DNA from: Paenibacillus sp. FSL K6-1330
Lineage (GTDB): Bacteria > Bacillota > Bacilli > Paenibacillales > Paenibacillaceae
Direction: 5' to 3'
Assembly (NCBI RefSeq): GCF_037976825.1
Contig: NZ_CP150269.1
Coordinates: forward strand, 5,469,501 to 5,533,500
DNA length: 64,000 nt
Below the pieces are notes generated by a model, which saw nothing but the letters and a program-made list of their open reading frames with translations, did no database searches and was not told the DNA's origin. Shown one piece after another: positions 35,447-44,487 of the stretch. Every line of letters starts with the position of its first letter. Positions within the stretch are counted from its first letter, which is position 1. The position numbers were made by a program, and so were the translations under genes.

Positions 35447-36352
35447 TTAACCTTTAATGGAGCCAATCATGACGCCTTTCTCAAAATATTTTTGCATAAA
35501 CGGATAAATGAGTAGAATCGGAAGCGTTGATACGATAATGACCCCGTACTTGATCTGATCGGCATACCGCTGGGCATATCCTCCTGCATCCCCACCTGTT
35601 CCGGCACCGCTTGAGAACACCTGGTTCGACAGCAGAATATCCCGCAGAACGATTTGCAGCGGCTGGAGCTTCGTGTCCCGTATATAGATCAGCGCGGTGA
35701 AGAAATCATTCCAATGCCCCACCAAATAATAAAGTCCGATGACGGATACCAAGGCTTTGGACAGCGGCAAGGCCACTTTGAAGAAAAAGGTGAAGTGGGA
35801 GCAGCCGTCCATGACGGCCGCCTCATGTAGCTCCTGCGGCAGCGAGTTTTCAAAAAACGTCCGCGCAATGATCAAATAGAACACATTCACGGAGAACGGG
35901 AGAATGAACACCCAGATGGTGTTGGTCAGTCCAAGCCCCTTCATCAACAAATAGGTGGGAATCAGCCCCCCATTGAAAAACATCGTGATCACGAAAATGA
36001 ACATGATGATTCGTCTGGCGCGAAATTCCTTTCTGGACAGCACGTAAGCTGCCGGAAGCGTGAACAGCATGTTAACCAAGGTTCCAAACACTGTGTAAAA
36101 CAGCGTATTTCGATACCCGGTCCAAATTCGCATATCCTTGAAAATCTCCTGGTAACCGAAAAAGCTGATGTTTTTGGGGATAAACATAACCTTCCCCGTC
36201 GATACGAGCGTTGAGTCGCTGAACGAAGCAATGATGATAAAGTACAGCGGATAGGCGATCAGCAGAAAAATCAAACCGCTCAGAAAACCCAATATGATCT
36301 TAAACGCTATCTCCTTACCGTTGATGCGCGTCCTACTATGTTCATGTTCCAC
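35447..36352 (-). CDS. Oligosaccharide ABC permease (LplC/YtcP-like)
   Basis: About 301 residues, six membrane segments, and an EAA loop (LPQELHEAAVMDGCSHFTFF). The C-terminus, PFMQKYFEKGVMIGSIKG, is highly typical of LplC/YtcP permeases, which import oligosaccharides with an LplA-type lipoprotein. I prefer a GTG at 36350-36352 with AAGGAG eight bases upstream. The ATG at 36376 (overlapping the upstream stop as TAATG) would add eight residues but has no site. It is the third gene of the lpl-like operon. Confidence 0.92.
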   Translation of the reverse strand: MEHEHSRTRINGKEIAFKIILGFLSGLIFLLIAYPLYFIIIASFSDSTLVSTGKVMFIPKNISFFGYQEIFKDMRIWTGYRNTLFYTVFGTLVNMLFTLPAAYVLSRKEFRARRIIMFIFVITMFFNGGLIPTYLLMKGLGLTNTIWVFILPFSVNVFYLIIARTFFENSLPQELHEAAVMDGCSHFTFFFKVALPLSKALVSVIGLYYLVGHWNDFFTALIYIRDTKLQPLQIVLRDILLSNQVFSSGAGTGGDAGGYAQRYADQIKYGVIIVSTLPILLIYPFMQKYFEKGVMIGSIKG

Positions 36353-36375
36353 AACCGTTTCTCCTTCCCCGATCA

Positions 36376-37287
36376 TTAGAATAGGCTCGTTTCCGACATT
36401 CTCTTCGATATCGTGTTCATCGCATACAAGAATACGAAATTGATGAGCGTGTTAAACAAACCGATAGCCGAAGCCAAGCTGAATTGATTGGAGATGATCC
36501 CGATTTTATAGACGTAGGTGGCAATGACCTCCGAGACGGGAAGGTTCAGCGAATTCTGCATCAAAAATATTTTCTCGAAGCCGGTCCCGAGGATATTCCC
36601 CATGCTGAGAATAAACAGGATGATGATGGTCGGGATGAGAGCGGGAATGTCGACATACCGGATCGTCTGCCATCGGCTGGCCCCATCAATTTTGGCAGCA
36701 TCATACAGCTGGGGATCAACGGTGGACAAGGCTGCAAGATAGATAATGCTGTTCCAGCCGCAATGCTGCCATATGTCGGAAAGCACATACACCGGGATAA
36801 ATGTCGAGGTGGAGGCTAACAGATTGATATGCCCCAGCCCCACCGCCTTCATAAAGTGACCGACAACTCCGGTTTCGGAGGATAGCAGCACATTCAGCAT
36901 GCCGACCAGCACGATGATGGATATGAAATGGGGGAGGTATACAGTGGTCTGCATCAGCTGCTTCATTCTTTTTCTGCGGATCTGGTTAAGAATGAGAGCC
37001 AATATGATCGGAGCCGGAAAGCCGAGCACGATCGTAGCCAAACTGATCAGAAATGTGTTACGCATTAAATCCGTGAACAGATAACTGTCGATGAATTGCT
37101 GAAAGTAGGCAAGCCCTCGCCACTCGCCGCCAGTCAAGCCTTTGCTGAAATCGTAATCCCGAAAAGCAAGCTGGATTCCGTACATCGGGATATAGTTAAA
37201 CAACAGGATGACGATAATAGCCGGAAAAATCATAATCCACAGCTGATAATCTCGTCTGAAGGTGTTCTGTCTTTTACGGATTTCCAT
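36376..37287 (-). CDS. Oligosaccharide ABC permease (LplB/YteP-like)
   Basis: A 303-residue permease with six membrane segments. The N-terminal LWIMIFPAIIVILLFNYIPM and GIQLAFRDYDFSKG, and an atypical EAA loop (LYDAAKIDGASRWQTIRYVD), are characteristic of the LplB/YteP group. It partners with the LplC-like protein encoded downstream. AGGAGGGAGG precedes the ATG. The gap to the binding-protein gene is 10 bases, so the three genes form one operon. No ATPase is encoded here. Confidence 0.93.
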   Translation of the reverse strand: MEIRKRQNTFRRDYQLWIMIFPAIIVILLFNYIPMYGIQLAFRDYDFSKGLTGGEWRGLAYFQQFIDSYLFTDLMRNTFLISLATIVLGFPAPIILALILNQIRRKRMKQLMQTTVYLPHFISIIVLVGMLNVLLSSETGVVGHFMKAVGLGHINLLASTSTFIPVYVLSDIWQHCGWNSIIYLAALSTVDPQLYDAAKIDGASRWQTIRYVDIPALIPTIIILFILSMGNILGTGFEKIFLMQNSLNLPVSEVIATYVYKIGIISNQFSLASAIGLFNTLINFVFLYAMNTISKRMSETSLF

Positions 37288-37297
37288 ATCCTCCCTC

Positions 37298-38914
37298 CTA
37301 GTTTTGATTCATGTAGTCGTCATAATATTTTTGCATAATTTCCAAGTTCTGCTTCAGGCCTGCTTTCTCGCTTTCCTTGATGTACGTGTCCCATTCGGAT
37401 TCCACTCCGCCCTTGGTCACCCATTTGGCAAAGCTGGATTCCGCCAGATTCATCACATTGGTGTTGTTCAGGCTCATGGCGTTATTGTCCATGGTGGAAT
37501 ATTTAATAAACATGCCAGGAAACACGTCCTTGTCGGGATCCACTTCTAAAGCAGCCTCCAGAGGCTCCGATTGTCCCAGCACCTCCTGCATATCGGTGCC
37601 GAGCGTCAGCTTCAAGGAATCGGGGATATAAAATGCGCCGTTGTCCGCCATCGTTGAGGTCCATTTCCATGTTCCCGGATCCATCTTGGCATCGGAAGGA
37701 GGCAAAACGGCATATGTACCGTCACCGTTATCTTTAATATTCGGACCGATGGATCCGAACAGCACTTGCATACCCACCTCGGGCGCATAGAGCTCGTTGA
37801 TGAATTTCATGGCCGCTTCCTTGTTCTTGGTCTTGGCGGACATGACAATATGGTTGGGTCCATAGTTCAGCGAGTAATGATCATAGCTCCAGGACAGCTT
37901 CCCTGCATAATCTGCAGATACTTTCATCGGCGGCATGGAAGCATACTGCGGTGCCAACTGCTCACCGAAACGGTCGGAAGCCACCCATCCCCAGGTGAAG
38001 CCGACCTTCGCCGTGTCCCCCTCGCCGCGCGCAATGGATTGATATTTCGTATAATCATGGGTGAACACTTCCGGGTTAATCAGCCCCGCCTTGTACAGCT
38101 TGTTCAGGAATATAACCATCGTTTTGTACCGTTCATCCGTCAGGAAGTTCTTCACCTGTCCGTCCTCCACAAAATAGCCCTGCCCGCTGCCATCTGTCAG
38201 CGTAATGCCCATGCTGCCCAAGAGTACCGCAGGGTTAAAATATCCGCCGATGCCTCCCGGCCAATCCATCGGAATCTCGTCACGGGGATCGCCGTTGCCG
38301 TTGGCATCGTTCTCTTTGAAGGCAACGAGCACTTCATACAGCTCATCCCATGTCGTCGGCATGCTCAGTCCGAGGTGATCCAGCCACTGCTGGTTAATGA
38401 ATTGCCTGCTGGCGGAAGCCGGCCAGAACCGCTGATATTTCGGTAGACCGTATATTTTGCCGTCCGACTGCGTTGCAATCACTTTCGTATCCGGTTTTTC
38501 ATTAAACATGTTCTGTACGTTGGGTGCTTGATCAAGCATGCCGGACAGATCCTGGAAGAGCCCCTGGAACTGCGCAAAGTCGGCATCCGTAATCACGTTC
38601 GGTCCGATAAACAGATCCGGTATATCCCCGCTGGCTAGCATCGTCCCTTTCTTCTGTCCCCAATCCGCGGTAATCTCCTGCCATTCGATGTCCACGCCCG
38701 CCGTCTCCTCAGCCTTTTGCAGCCATTCCATTTCAGCCAGCGGCTTCGTAAGCGGATGCTTGGTAATGATGGCAGTGAGTTTTACTTTTTTGCCTGTTTG
38801 ATCTCCGGGTGTTTCGGCCGATTCGTTAGCGTCACCTCCGCCCCCGCTGCATCCTGCTAATAATAATGCAGAGATGACGATAAGCGAGATGAAAACGTTT
38901 ACCCTTTTCTTCAT
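37298..38914 (-). CDS. Extracellular oligosaccharide-binding lipoprotein (LplA-like)
   Basis: A 538-residue lipoprotein with signal peptide (MKKRVNVFISLIVISA) and lipobox LLAGC, followed by a low-complexity GGGGD linker. Segments such as DIEWQEITADWGQKKGTMLA and DIPDLFIGPN match LplA-type binding proteins, which are longer than usual family-1 proteins. They deliver oligosaccharides such as rhamnogalacturonan or xylan fragments (family knowledge); the exact ligand is unknown. The start follows AGGAGGTAATGA. A cre-like box lies about 140 bases upstream. The AraC regulator directly upstream on the same strand probably controls the operon but is broken by a stop codon. Confidence 0.93.
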   Translation of the reverse strand: MKKRVNVFISLIVISALLLAGCSGGGGDANESAETPGDQTGKKVKLTAIITKHPLTKPLAEMEWLQKAEETAGVDIEWQEITADWGQKKGTMLASGDIPDLFIGPNVITDADFAQFQGLFQDLSGMLDQAPNVQNMFNEKPDTKVIATQSDGKIYGLPKYQRFWPASASRQFINQQWLDHLGLSMPTTWDELYEVLVAFKENDANGNGDPRDEIPMDWPGGIGGYFNPAVLLGSMGITLTDGSGQGYFVEDGQVKNFLTDERYKTMVIFLNKLYKAGLINPEVFTHDYTKYQSIARGEGDTAKVGFTWGWVASDRFGEQLAPQYASMPPMKVSADYAGKLSWSYDHYSLNYGPNHIVMSAKTKNKEAAMKFINELYAPEVGMQVLFGSIGPNIKDNGDGTYAVLPPSDAKMDPGTWKWTSTMADNGAFYIPDSLKLTLGTDMQEVLGQSEPLEAALEVDPDKDVFPGMFIKYSTMDNNAMSLNNTNVMNLAESSFAKWVTKGGVESEWDTYIKESEKAGLKQNLEIMQKYYDDYMNQN

Positions 38915-39055
38915 TCCATTACCTCCTGATTTGGTTTGTTGGTCTGGTCCATGGGGGAGTGCGGCCATGTTTTGGCCTTGCCTTGGGACATATTTCACTC
39001 TAAACGGAGGGGAAGAGCCCCGTAAACGAACAGTTTTTTAAGCATCCTCATTTTT

Positions 39056-39069
39056 TGAAAGCGCTTTTA
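39056..39069 (-). promoter_or_regulatory. cre-like box before the lpl-like operon
   Basis: TGAAAGCGCTTTTA (plus-strand reading) is a close match to the CcpA cre consensus and lies in the leader of the binding-protein gene. Confidence 0.55.
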
Positions 39070-39200
39070 ATTAAAGAGGTGAAAGTGCGACCAGTCCGGA
39101 TCGCTACAGGGAATTCAAATATTGTATATGTTCAAAAATTGAAGCTGCTCGGCTTTAAGAAAGCGCCGGCAAAGAAGCGTATAACGAAAAAAGTTTACAA

Positions 39201-39240
39201 AAGACCGCTGTAAGCTGCCTTATTCGGCATCAGCGGTCTT
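39201..39240 (-). terminator. Terminator after the AraC regulator
   Basis: AAGACCGCTG pairs perfectly with CAGCGGTCTT. On the minus strand it is followed by a T-rich tail. The loop carries GTAAGCTGCCTTATT, which resembles the hairpin repeat near 1211 and 2275. Confidence 0.8.
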
Positions 39241-39244
39241 CGTT

Positions 39245-40669
39245 TTATGCTTTATGCGTATTTCGATATTGACCAGGTGTCGTACCCACCATCTTTTTGA
39301 AGGAACGGATAAAACTCGAGGTGTTGGTGTATCCGACCTGTTGGGAAATGGATTCGAGGGTCTCCGCGCTGTCCCGCAGAAGCTGTATGGATTTCTGGAT
39401 GCGAAGCTGATCGATATACTCTTTGAAATTTTGCCCCATCGTTTTCTTGAAGTGATGGCTGAAGTTGGAGACCGACATATCAAAATAATCGGCCATCATC
39501 TGCAGCGAGCAGTTTGGATCCATTCCTTTCTCCGCAATAAGGGACAGAATCTCTTCCTGCGTTGCCGTACGGGACACGGGGAGCGTTTCACTGATCATAT
39601 CGCATAGCTTGGCATAACTCTCCCTGATAATTCCGATCATCTGCTCCAGTGTATAACGGTGGTTAAATGCCGCCTCGGTTAGCCGAAGCAGGCTCTGGTC
39701 GTCATGACGGAACCGCTGGAGGCCGTTGAAGATAACGGTAACCGTATTGAGGTACACGCTCCGTATCATATGCGGCGGCAGGCTGTCATTGCTTAAGTAA
39801 CCGATCATTCGCTCCGCCAAAGAGGACAGCATGGCCGCATCGTTCTTGAGGATCGCAAGCTCGAGGGATTGCAGGATTTCGGCAAAATAGGAGACGGCTC
39901 CGGTTTGGGGGACCTCGAGGTTGTCAAAGACCAGCACGGTCCCGGTCTTCCGGATGCGCAGAAACTCCGCTGTGCGGAGCGCCTGCAGGTAGGAGAGATG
40001 GAGGTCCACCGGCGATTGGGCAGCGCTAGGCTTGCCGATGCCAATCGCCGTCTGTTGGCCGGTACGCTCCAAGATTTCTTCCTGCAGCCGCTCTAGGCAG
40101 GATTTAATAGGGAAATCATCTGTATGGGAGCACGCCAGAATCAATTCCTGCTGATAGATGCTCTTGAAGAAGTAACCCTGGGCATCATCAGGTAGCAGGC
40201 CCTCATATTCCCGGCAGCAAGCCAATATCTTGTCCATCCCTGCTCCATCCGCTTCACAACATAATACGGCAACCGTGAAGTTATCATGATGAAACCGGAT
40301 GCCGACCCTGCAGGCTTCCTGTTCAAAGTTCTCCCAGTCTGGAATATGCCCACTCACCAGCTCAAACAGCAGGTTATCCCGCATAATCGGCAAAGATCCT
40401 CTCACATGCTCATCCAGCTTGCTGTTAGCCTGCGAAAGCTCCTCCAACGTATACTTGATCGTATCAATCTCATTCATCGGTTTTCGCTCCTGCGGTTCAA
40501 ACACATGTACGGCCAGATCAACCAGACGTCGAATTGGCTGGTAGTTCTTCCGGATGGATACGTAGATGATGAACACTTCAAGCAGCAGGATCAGCCCGAC
40601 AAGGATGGCTGTATTCAGCTGAATCGTCCGAATGCCCTGCAGGGACTTAGATACCGGCAGCAAACTCAC
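39245..40669 (-). CDS. AraC family regulator, C-terminal part of a split gene
   Basis: This frame continues the upstream open frame (40670-41518) directly after an in-frame TAG, so both once encoded one protein of about 758 residues. This part begins VSLLPVSKSL, holds the second membrane segment (AILVGLILLLEVFIIYVSI), a long middle region, and a C-terminal AraC DNA-binding domain (CSLQMMADYFDMSVSNFSHH, then YIDQLRIQKSIQLLRDSAET and the VGYTNTSSFIRSFKK helix). A GTG right after the TAG could allow restart of translation, with GGATGG nearby. It is related to YesS/YtdP-type sensors that control sugar importers, here the lpl-like operon downstream. Confidence 0.8.
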   Translation of the reverse strand: MSLLPVSKSLQGIRTIQLNTAILVGLILLLEVFIIYVSIRKNYQPIRRLVDLAVHVFEPQERKPMNEIDTIKYTLEELSQANSKLDEHVRGSLPIMRDNLLFELVSGHIPDWENFEQEACRVGIRFHHDNFTVAVLCCEADGAGMDKILACCREYEGLLPDDAQGYFFKSIYQQELILACSHTDDFPIKSCLERLQEEILERTGQQTAIGIGKPSAAQSPVDLHLSYLQALRTAEFLRIRKTGTVLVFDNLEVPQTGAVSYFAEILQSLELAILKNDAAMLSSLAERMIGYLSNDSLPPHMIRSVYLNTVTVIFNGLQRFRHDDQSLLRLTEAAFNHRYTLEQMIGIIRESYAKLCDMISETLPVSRTATQEEILSLIAEKGMDPNCSLQMMADYFDMSVSNFSHHFKKTMGQNFKEYIDQLRIQKSIQLLRDSAETLESISQQVGYTNTSSFIRSFKKMVGTTPGQYRNTHKA

Positions 40670-41518
40670 CTATTTCCATCCATTCTTCTCCGAAACCGAG
40701 GACGATACCAGATAGTCCGATCCGCTGATTGTATGAATACCCGAGGAGGAAACTGACTCTTCCCCTAAGTCATGCACAAGCTTCTTGAAATCATCGGAGG
40801 ATTGGTATGACGTGTCATTGGAGGATACCAATCGCCTTCCCTGGCCGTCTAACACAAAAAAATCGCCGCTATAGGTTTCCGAAACGGACTTCATCATCCG
40901 GACAATCGTATCCTCCCTGACCATGATCATGACGGCTCCGGGGGAATTCGAGCCCCCTACCGGCAGCGGCTGGACGAAGGTCAGCATTCTGACCCGGTTA
41001 TTGCCGGGCACAACCACATTCTCCACAGGCCTGACGATAGGAGCATTAAGATCATTCAGGGTCTGGATCATATCTTCATGCGCCCAGTTTTCATAATAGT
41101 AACCGACACCCGGAATGGAGAGGTCATCCAGACTGTATGCGCTTCCAGTTTTGGAAAACAAATAACCGATGTTCTTCACATACAGCAAGGTGTTGTAAAT
41201 AAAAGCATCGGTTGCATTGTATTTTTTCATCTCATTGGCAATAAGCACCCGCTGGTAGTCGCTTTCCTCCGCCTTATACATTTTGAATTCCCGGTTCTGC
41301 ACCAGCTCAAACGGCAGATTGTACACATACCTTGTAAACGTATCCATCGATGTCATAAACTGCTCCGTAATATGCGCATTCCAGTCCATTTCCTTCTCTT
41401 TCACCACTTCTGCCGAATAAGGATAGTAATAGCACAGAATGACAATCACGGGAAACATCAGCACAAGCAAATAGGAAATCAATAATTTTGTCAGCAGGTT
41501 AATCTTATGGATTCGCAA
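40670..41518 (-). CDS. AraC-type sensor regulator, N-terminal part of a split gene
   Basis: A 282-residue piece with a first membrane segment (LLTKLLISYLLVLMFPVIVI) and an extracellular Cache-like sensor region that reads well to its end (VSSSVSEKNGWK). It stops at TAG (40670-40672). The next codons continue the family sequence in the same frame, where relatives are expected to have an aromatic residue such as Tyr (TAT/TAC). So one base change explains the split. If no readthrough occurs the piece would be a membrane sensor without output. The gene lies upstream of the lpl-like importer on the same strand. Confidence 0.8.
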   Translation of the reverse strand: MRIHKINLLTKLLISYLLVLMFPVIVILCYYYPYSAEVVKEKEMDWNAHITEQFMTSMDTFTRYVYNLPFELVQNREFKMYKAEESDYQRVLIANEMKKYNATDAFIYNTLLYVKNIGYLFSKTGSAYSLDDLSIPGVGYYYENWAHEDMIQTLNDLNAPIVRPVENVVVPGNNRVRMLTFVQPLPVGGSNSPGAVMIMVREDTIVRMMKSVSETYSGDFFVLDGQGRRLVSSNDTSYQSSDDFKKLVHDLGEESVSSSGIHTISGSDYLVSSSVSEKNGWK

Positions 41519-41586
41519 GCGGCGACCACCTCCCTATCCTTCATACCCAATCTGAAAATGTTATCTATAAGAATACGTAATTTTCA

Positions 41587-41635
41587 AAAAAAAGAAAACT
41601 CATTTCCTGTTATAACCTTTGGAAATGAGTTTTTT
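41587..41635. terminator. Bidirectional-looking terminator after the HxlR gene
   Basis: AAAACTCATTTCC pairs with GGAAATGAGTTTT. An A-run lies on the left (T on the minus strand) and extra T on the right. It follows the HxlR gene, ending transcription before the AraC gene. Confidence 0.85.
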
Positions 41636-41670
41636 GATATGTGTACTATTTTAGTGGCATGTGGCAGCAG

Positions 41671-42015
41671 TCAAGAGGATTGTTCCACTCCCCATTTTTC
41701 GGCCCACTTCTCCATCTCCTTCAAAGAATCCAGGAAGTCCAGTCCCTTCTCGGTCAATGAATACTCAACGGATATCGGAACGGTAGGGAATACCTCACGT
41801 CTTACAATACCGTTTCCTTCCAAATGCCGCAGCACATCCGTTAAGGATTGCGTCTTGATAATAGCTGCATCCCGATGAAGCTGATTAAAACGTTTCGCTC
41901 CTTGAGCTAATTGCGCGATGACAAGAAACGCCCATTTGGCTCCAAGAATTTGCAGCACTGAGCAGATATGATTGAACGCCGGCGTTTCCTGAAAGTCTTC
42001 TTTAACCGGTTCCAC
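41671..42015 (-). CDS. HxlR family transcriptional regulator
   Basis: A 114-residue winged-helix protein of the HxlR type (VLQILGAKWAFLVIAQLAQG, RFNQLHRDAAIIKTQSLTDV, EGNGIVRREVFP, SVEYSLTEKG). Such small regulators often control oxidoreductases or efflux pumps in response to electrophiles or redox signals; this one lacks a Cys at the usual N-terminal sensing position, though one is present in HICSVLQ. The GTG start has GGGGTGAGG upstream. It is divergent from an MFS transporter gene with a clear inverted repeat between them, so it probably regulates that gene and itself. Confidence 0.9.
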   Translation of the reverse strand: MEPVKEDFQETPAFNHICSVLQILGAKWAFLVIAQLAQGAKRFNQLHRDAAIIKTQSLTDVLRHLEGNGIVRREVFPTVPISVEYSLTEKGLDFLDSLKEMEKWAEKWGVEQSS

Positions 42016-42029
42016 TGCCTCACCCCATT

Positions 42030-42050
42030 ACTAACTAATCGTAAGTTAGT
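42030..42050. promoter_or_regulatory. HxlR operator candidate
   Basis: ACTAACT and AGTTAGT form perfect seven-base arms around AATCGTA, 15 bases upstream of the HxlR start and inside the divergent promoter interval shared with the MFS gene. Confidence 0.6.
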
Positions 42051-42215
42051 CAAAATGATTGGATAATATCCAAATACTTTGCCTTCTTACATAATATATG
42101 CGTCTTACTTATAATACAAACACAAAGAGATTTCAAGTTAATGCAACTCGCTTGCGGCATGTGCTAGCCATGATCGCAGAGGGTAGTGATCTCCTAACGA
42201 AGGGATGAATTAAAT

Positions 42216-43385
42216 ATGAATCGATTTACGATATATTTATTGGCGCTTGGGGTTTTTCTTACTGCCACCTCGGAACTGGTCGTCTCCGGTATTCTGTATG
42301 CAATCGCAGACGATCTTCGTATTTCCTTGGCCTTTGCCGGCCAGCTGATTACCGCTTATTCGCTTGCTTTTGCAATTGGAACACCGATTCTGGTCTCGCT
42401 CACCGCTCGGTTCAACCGTAAAAAAGTGCTGGTCGGCTCTCTTCTGCTGTTTATTGCCGGCAGTCTCGTTTCCTATTTCAGCACTGAAGTCTGGATGCTC
42501 ATGGGTTCCCGCATCATCCTGGGGGTAAGCTCAGGAATGTATCTCGTTGCCGCAATGGGGACAGCAGCCAAGCTGGTATCACCGGATACATTAGGCCGTG
42601 CCATCGGCACCATCGTGCTGGGTTTCAGCAGCGCCATGGTGCTGGGCGTACCGATCGGAATATGGATCACGAATCTGCTGAACTGGCAATCGATCTTTCT
42701 GCTGCTGGCTCTGCTCAGTCTGCTGGTCGCCTTTATCCTGATCAAACTCCTGCCAGATGTTGAAGGGGACGCCCCCGTTCCCTTTCACCAGCAATTCAAA
42801 GTGCTGGGGAGTCTCGTCATCGTGAGCGCGCTGCTGCTTACGTTCTTCCGGGAATCCGGCAACTCGGTACTGTTCACGTATGTTACGCCATTTATCCAGG
42901 ATATCTTCCATATCGCTCCGTCAGGCATCAGTATCATTATGCTCGGCTTTGGACTATTTGGAGCGATCGGCTCCAGACTCGGCGGATATGGGGTCGACCG
43001 GTTTGGGCCAGCGAAAGTGATTACCCTCAGCACGCTCATTCATATCGCGGTATTCGCATTTCTTCCGCTGCTCATAGGCCAATCGTTTATAGGACTCGGG
43101 CTGATGGGAATCATGGTGCTGTCCATGTTTGCGGCGGGTCCGGCCGTTCAGAGTTATTTTATACAGAAGGCACCGGGCTCCTCCAATCTGATTCTCAGCT
43201 TAAACACCTCCATTGTGCACCTCGGGTTAGCCGCAGGCGCGGGTGCAGGAGGCTTCATGGTCAATACGACATCCACGCTTCAATATCATCCATGGCTCGG
43301 TGGATTCGTGCTCACACTAGGCCTGGCTGCAGGACTTGTCAGCTTCTCGGCCGGTCGAAAGACATGGGTTCCAAAATCGGCTTGA
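42216..43385 (+). CDS. MFS transporter, DHA1 type
   Basis: A 389-residue protein with twelve predicted membrane segments, similar to AraJ/YdhP-type drug:H+ antiporters of the major facilitator family. The segment TARFNRKKVLVGS between helices 2 and 3 and GVPIGIWITNLLNW in helix 5 match the family. The C-terminal half includes GSRLGGYGVDRFGPAKVI. It probably exports small toxic compounds or sugars. It is divergent from the HxlR gene, with an operator-like repeat between. A hairpin terminator follows. Confidence 0.9.
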   Translation: MNRFTIYLLALGVFLTATSELVVSGILYAIADDLRISLAFAGQLITAYSLAFAIGTPILVSLTARFNRKKVLVGSLLLFIAGSLVSYFSTEVWMLMGSRIILGVSSGMYLVAAMGTAAKLVSPDTLGRAIGTIVLGFSSAMVLGVPIGIWITNLLNWQSIFLLLALLSLLVAFILIKLLPDVEGDAPVPFHQQFKVLGSLVIVSALLLTFFRESGNSVLFTYVTPFIQDIFHIAPSGISIIMLGFGLFGAIGSRLGGYGVDRFGPAKVITLSTLIHIAVFAFLPLLIGQSFIGLGLMGIMVLSMFAAGPAVQSYFIQKAPGSSNLILSLNTSIVHLGLAAGAGAGGFMVNTTSTLQYHPWLGGFVLTLGLAAGLVSFSAGRKTWVPKSA

Positions 43386-43415
43386 CCTCACCCGCTCCAT
43401 CATATGAAATTTGCC

Positions 43416-43442
43416 CAAGCCACCCTGCCAACGGGTGGCTTG
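43416..43442 (+). terminator. Terminator-like hairpin after the MFS gene
   Basis: CAAGCCACCC pairs perfectly with GGGTGGCTTG across a seven-base loop, 30 bases after the stop. It lacks a clear T-run. Confidence 0.6.
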
Positions 43443-43542
43443 CATGCTGCTGGTTCCAAAAATGGGCTCACGCATGATTGCCCATGGGAATAACGTATTT
43501 TATGGGTCAACGCCTATTACAATATGAAGGGCAGGAATCACA

Positions 43543-44457
43543 GTGGCAACCTCTTATATGGATTTCACCTCACCGTCCGTTCGGTATACTTATGATATGA
43601 GCAATAATCCGTTTTTCAAAAAAGATAGCCGAAATTATATTAATTCTCTCTCCATAAAAGAATTGAACACGCTCGGCAACGCTTCCCTGCTGGATATATA
43701 CCTCAGCACCGGAAACGTGATAGAGCCGCATATCCATCAGAATGCATCGGAATTGGTGTATGTCATTTCTGGTGCAGTCATCGTCTCTATCGTCAATCCA
43801 TTTACGAAGGAGCTGCTAAACTTCACGTTAACGCCCGGTCAGGTTGTGCTCGTGCCCCAAGGCTGGTGGCATTATGAAATGGCGACGGTTGACAACACCC
43901 ACCTGATCGCGATTTTTGACGCACCGGTGCCTGAGTTTATTGGAGGCTCGGATCTTTTGAGATTGACGCCGGCCAGCGTGTTCGCTCACACCTACTGCCT
44001 GGATGAAGCCAAAGTCAAGGATACTCTCGCTCCGATTACCGATACGGTTATCATCGGCCCGCCCAACGACTGCTCGCTGCAAGAGCAAGTGCAAGGGCAG
44101 ATGAAACATCCTCAGTATTTGTCACATCATAATCAGCACTATTATCATCAAGAAACATCTGGTAATCGTCGAGACTATGAGCTTCTTCAGCAGCAGCAAC
44201 AGCAATACCAACAACAGCAGCTGCAATTTCAGCAGCAGCAACAGCAACCGATGTTCCAGCAGCAATTTCAAGCTCAGGATCAACCGCAGCATGGAGCATA
44301 TGCTGCTGAACCGCAGCGAACATCAGGTCCATCACAAGAGCAATTCCGTTCACAACAGCAATTACAAGAACAACAGCGTCAGCAATTCATCCAACAGCAG
44401 CGGCAGCTGCCATTCTTACAGCGCCAGCTGATTGGAAATGGCTGGGATCAATTCTGA
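43543..44457 (+). CDS. Cupin protein with a glutamine-rich tail
   Basis: A 304-residue protein with two distinct parts. Residues 40-130 form a single cupin barrel (HIHQNASELVYVISGAVIVS, then LTPGQVVLVPQGWWHYEMAT) with probable metal ligands His, His, Glu and a later His. From about 216 onward the chain is dominated by Gln (LLQQQQQQYQQQQ, FQQQQQQPMFQQQ and more), with few charges and no predicted fold. Cupins with Q-rich tails occur in spore-forming bacilli, where they may be spore-surface or aggregating proteins, but that link is inference. GTG start with AGGA upstream. A strong terminator follows, so it is a single-gene unit. Confidence 0.82.
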   Translation: MATSYMDFTSPSVRYTYDMSNNPFFKKDSRNYINSLSIKELNTLGNASLLDIYLSTGNVIEPHIHQNASELVYVISGAVIVSIVNPFTKELLNFTLTPGQVVLVPQGWWHYEMATVDNTHLIAIFDAPVPEFIGGSDLLRLTPASVFAHTYCLDEAKVKDTLAPITDTVIIGPPNDCSLQEQVQGQMKHPQYLSHHNQHYYHQETSGNRRDYELLQQQQQQYQQQQLQFQQQQQQPMFQQQFQAQDQPQHGAYAAEPQRTSGPSQEQFRSQQQLQEQQRQQFIQQQRQLPFLQRQLIGNGWDQF

Positions 44458-44487
44458 TCAACCTTTTGGTGATAGGTCCTCGAGCAC

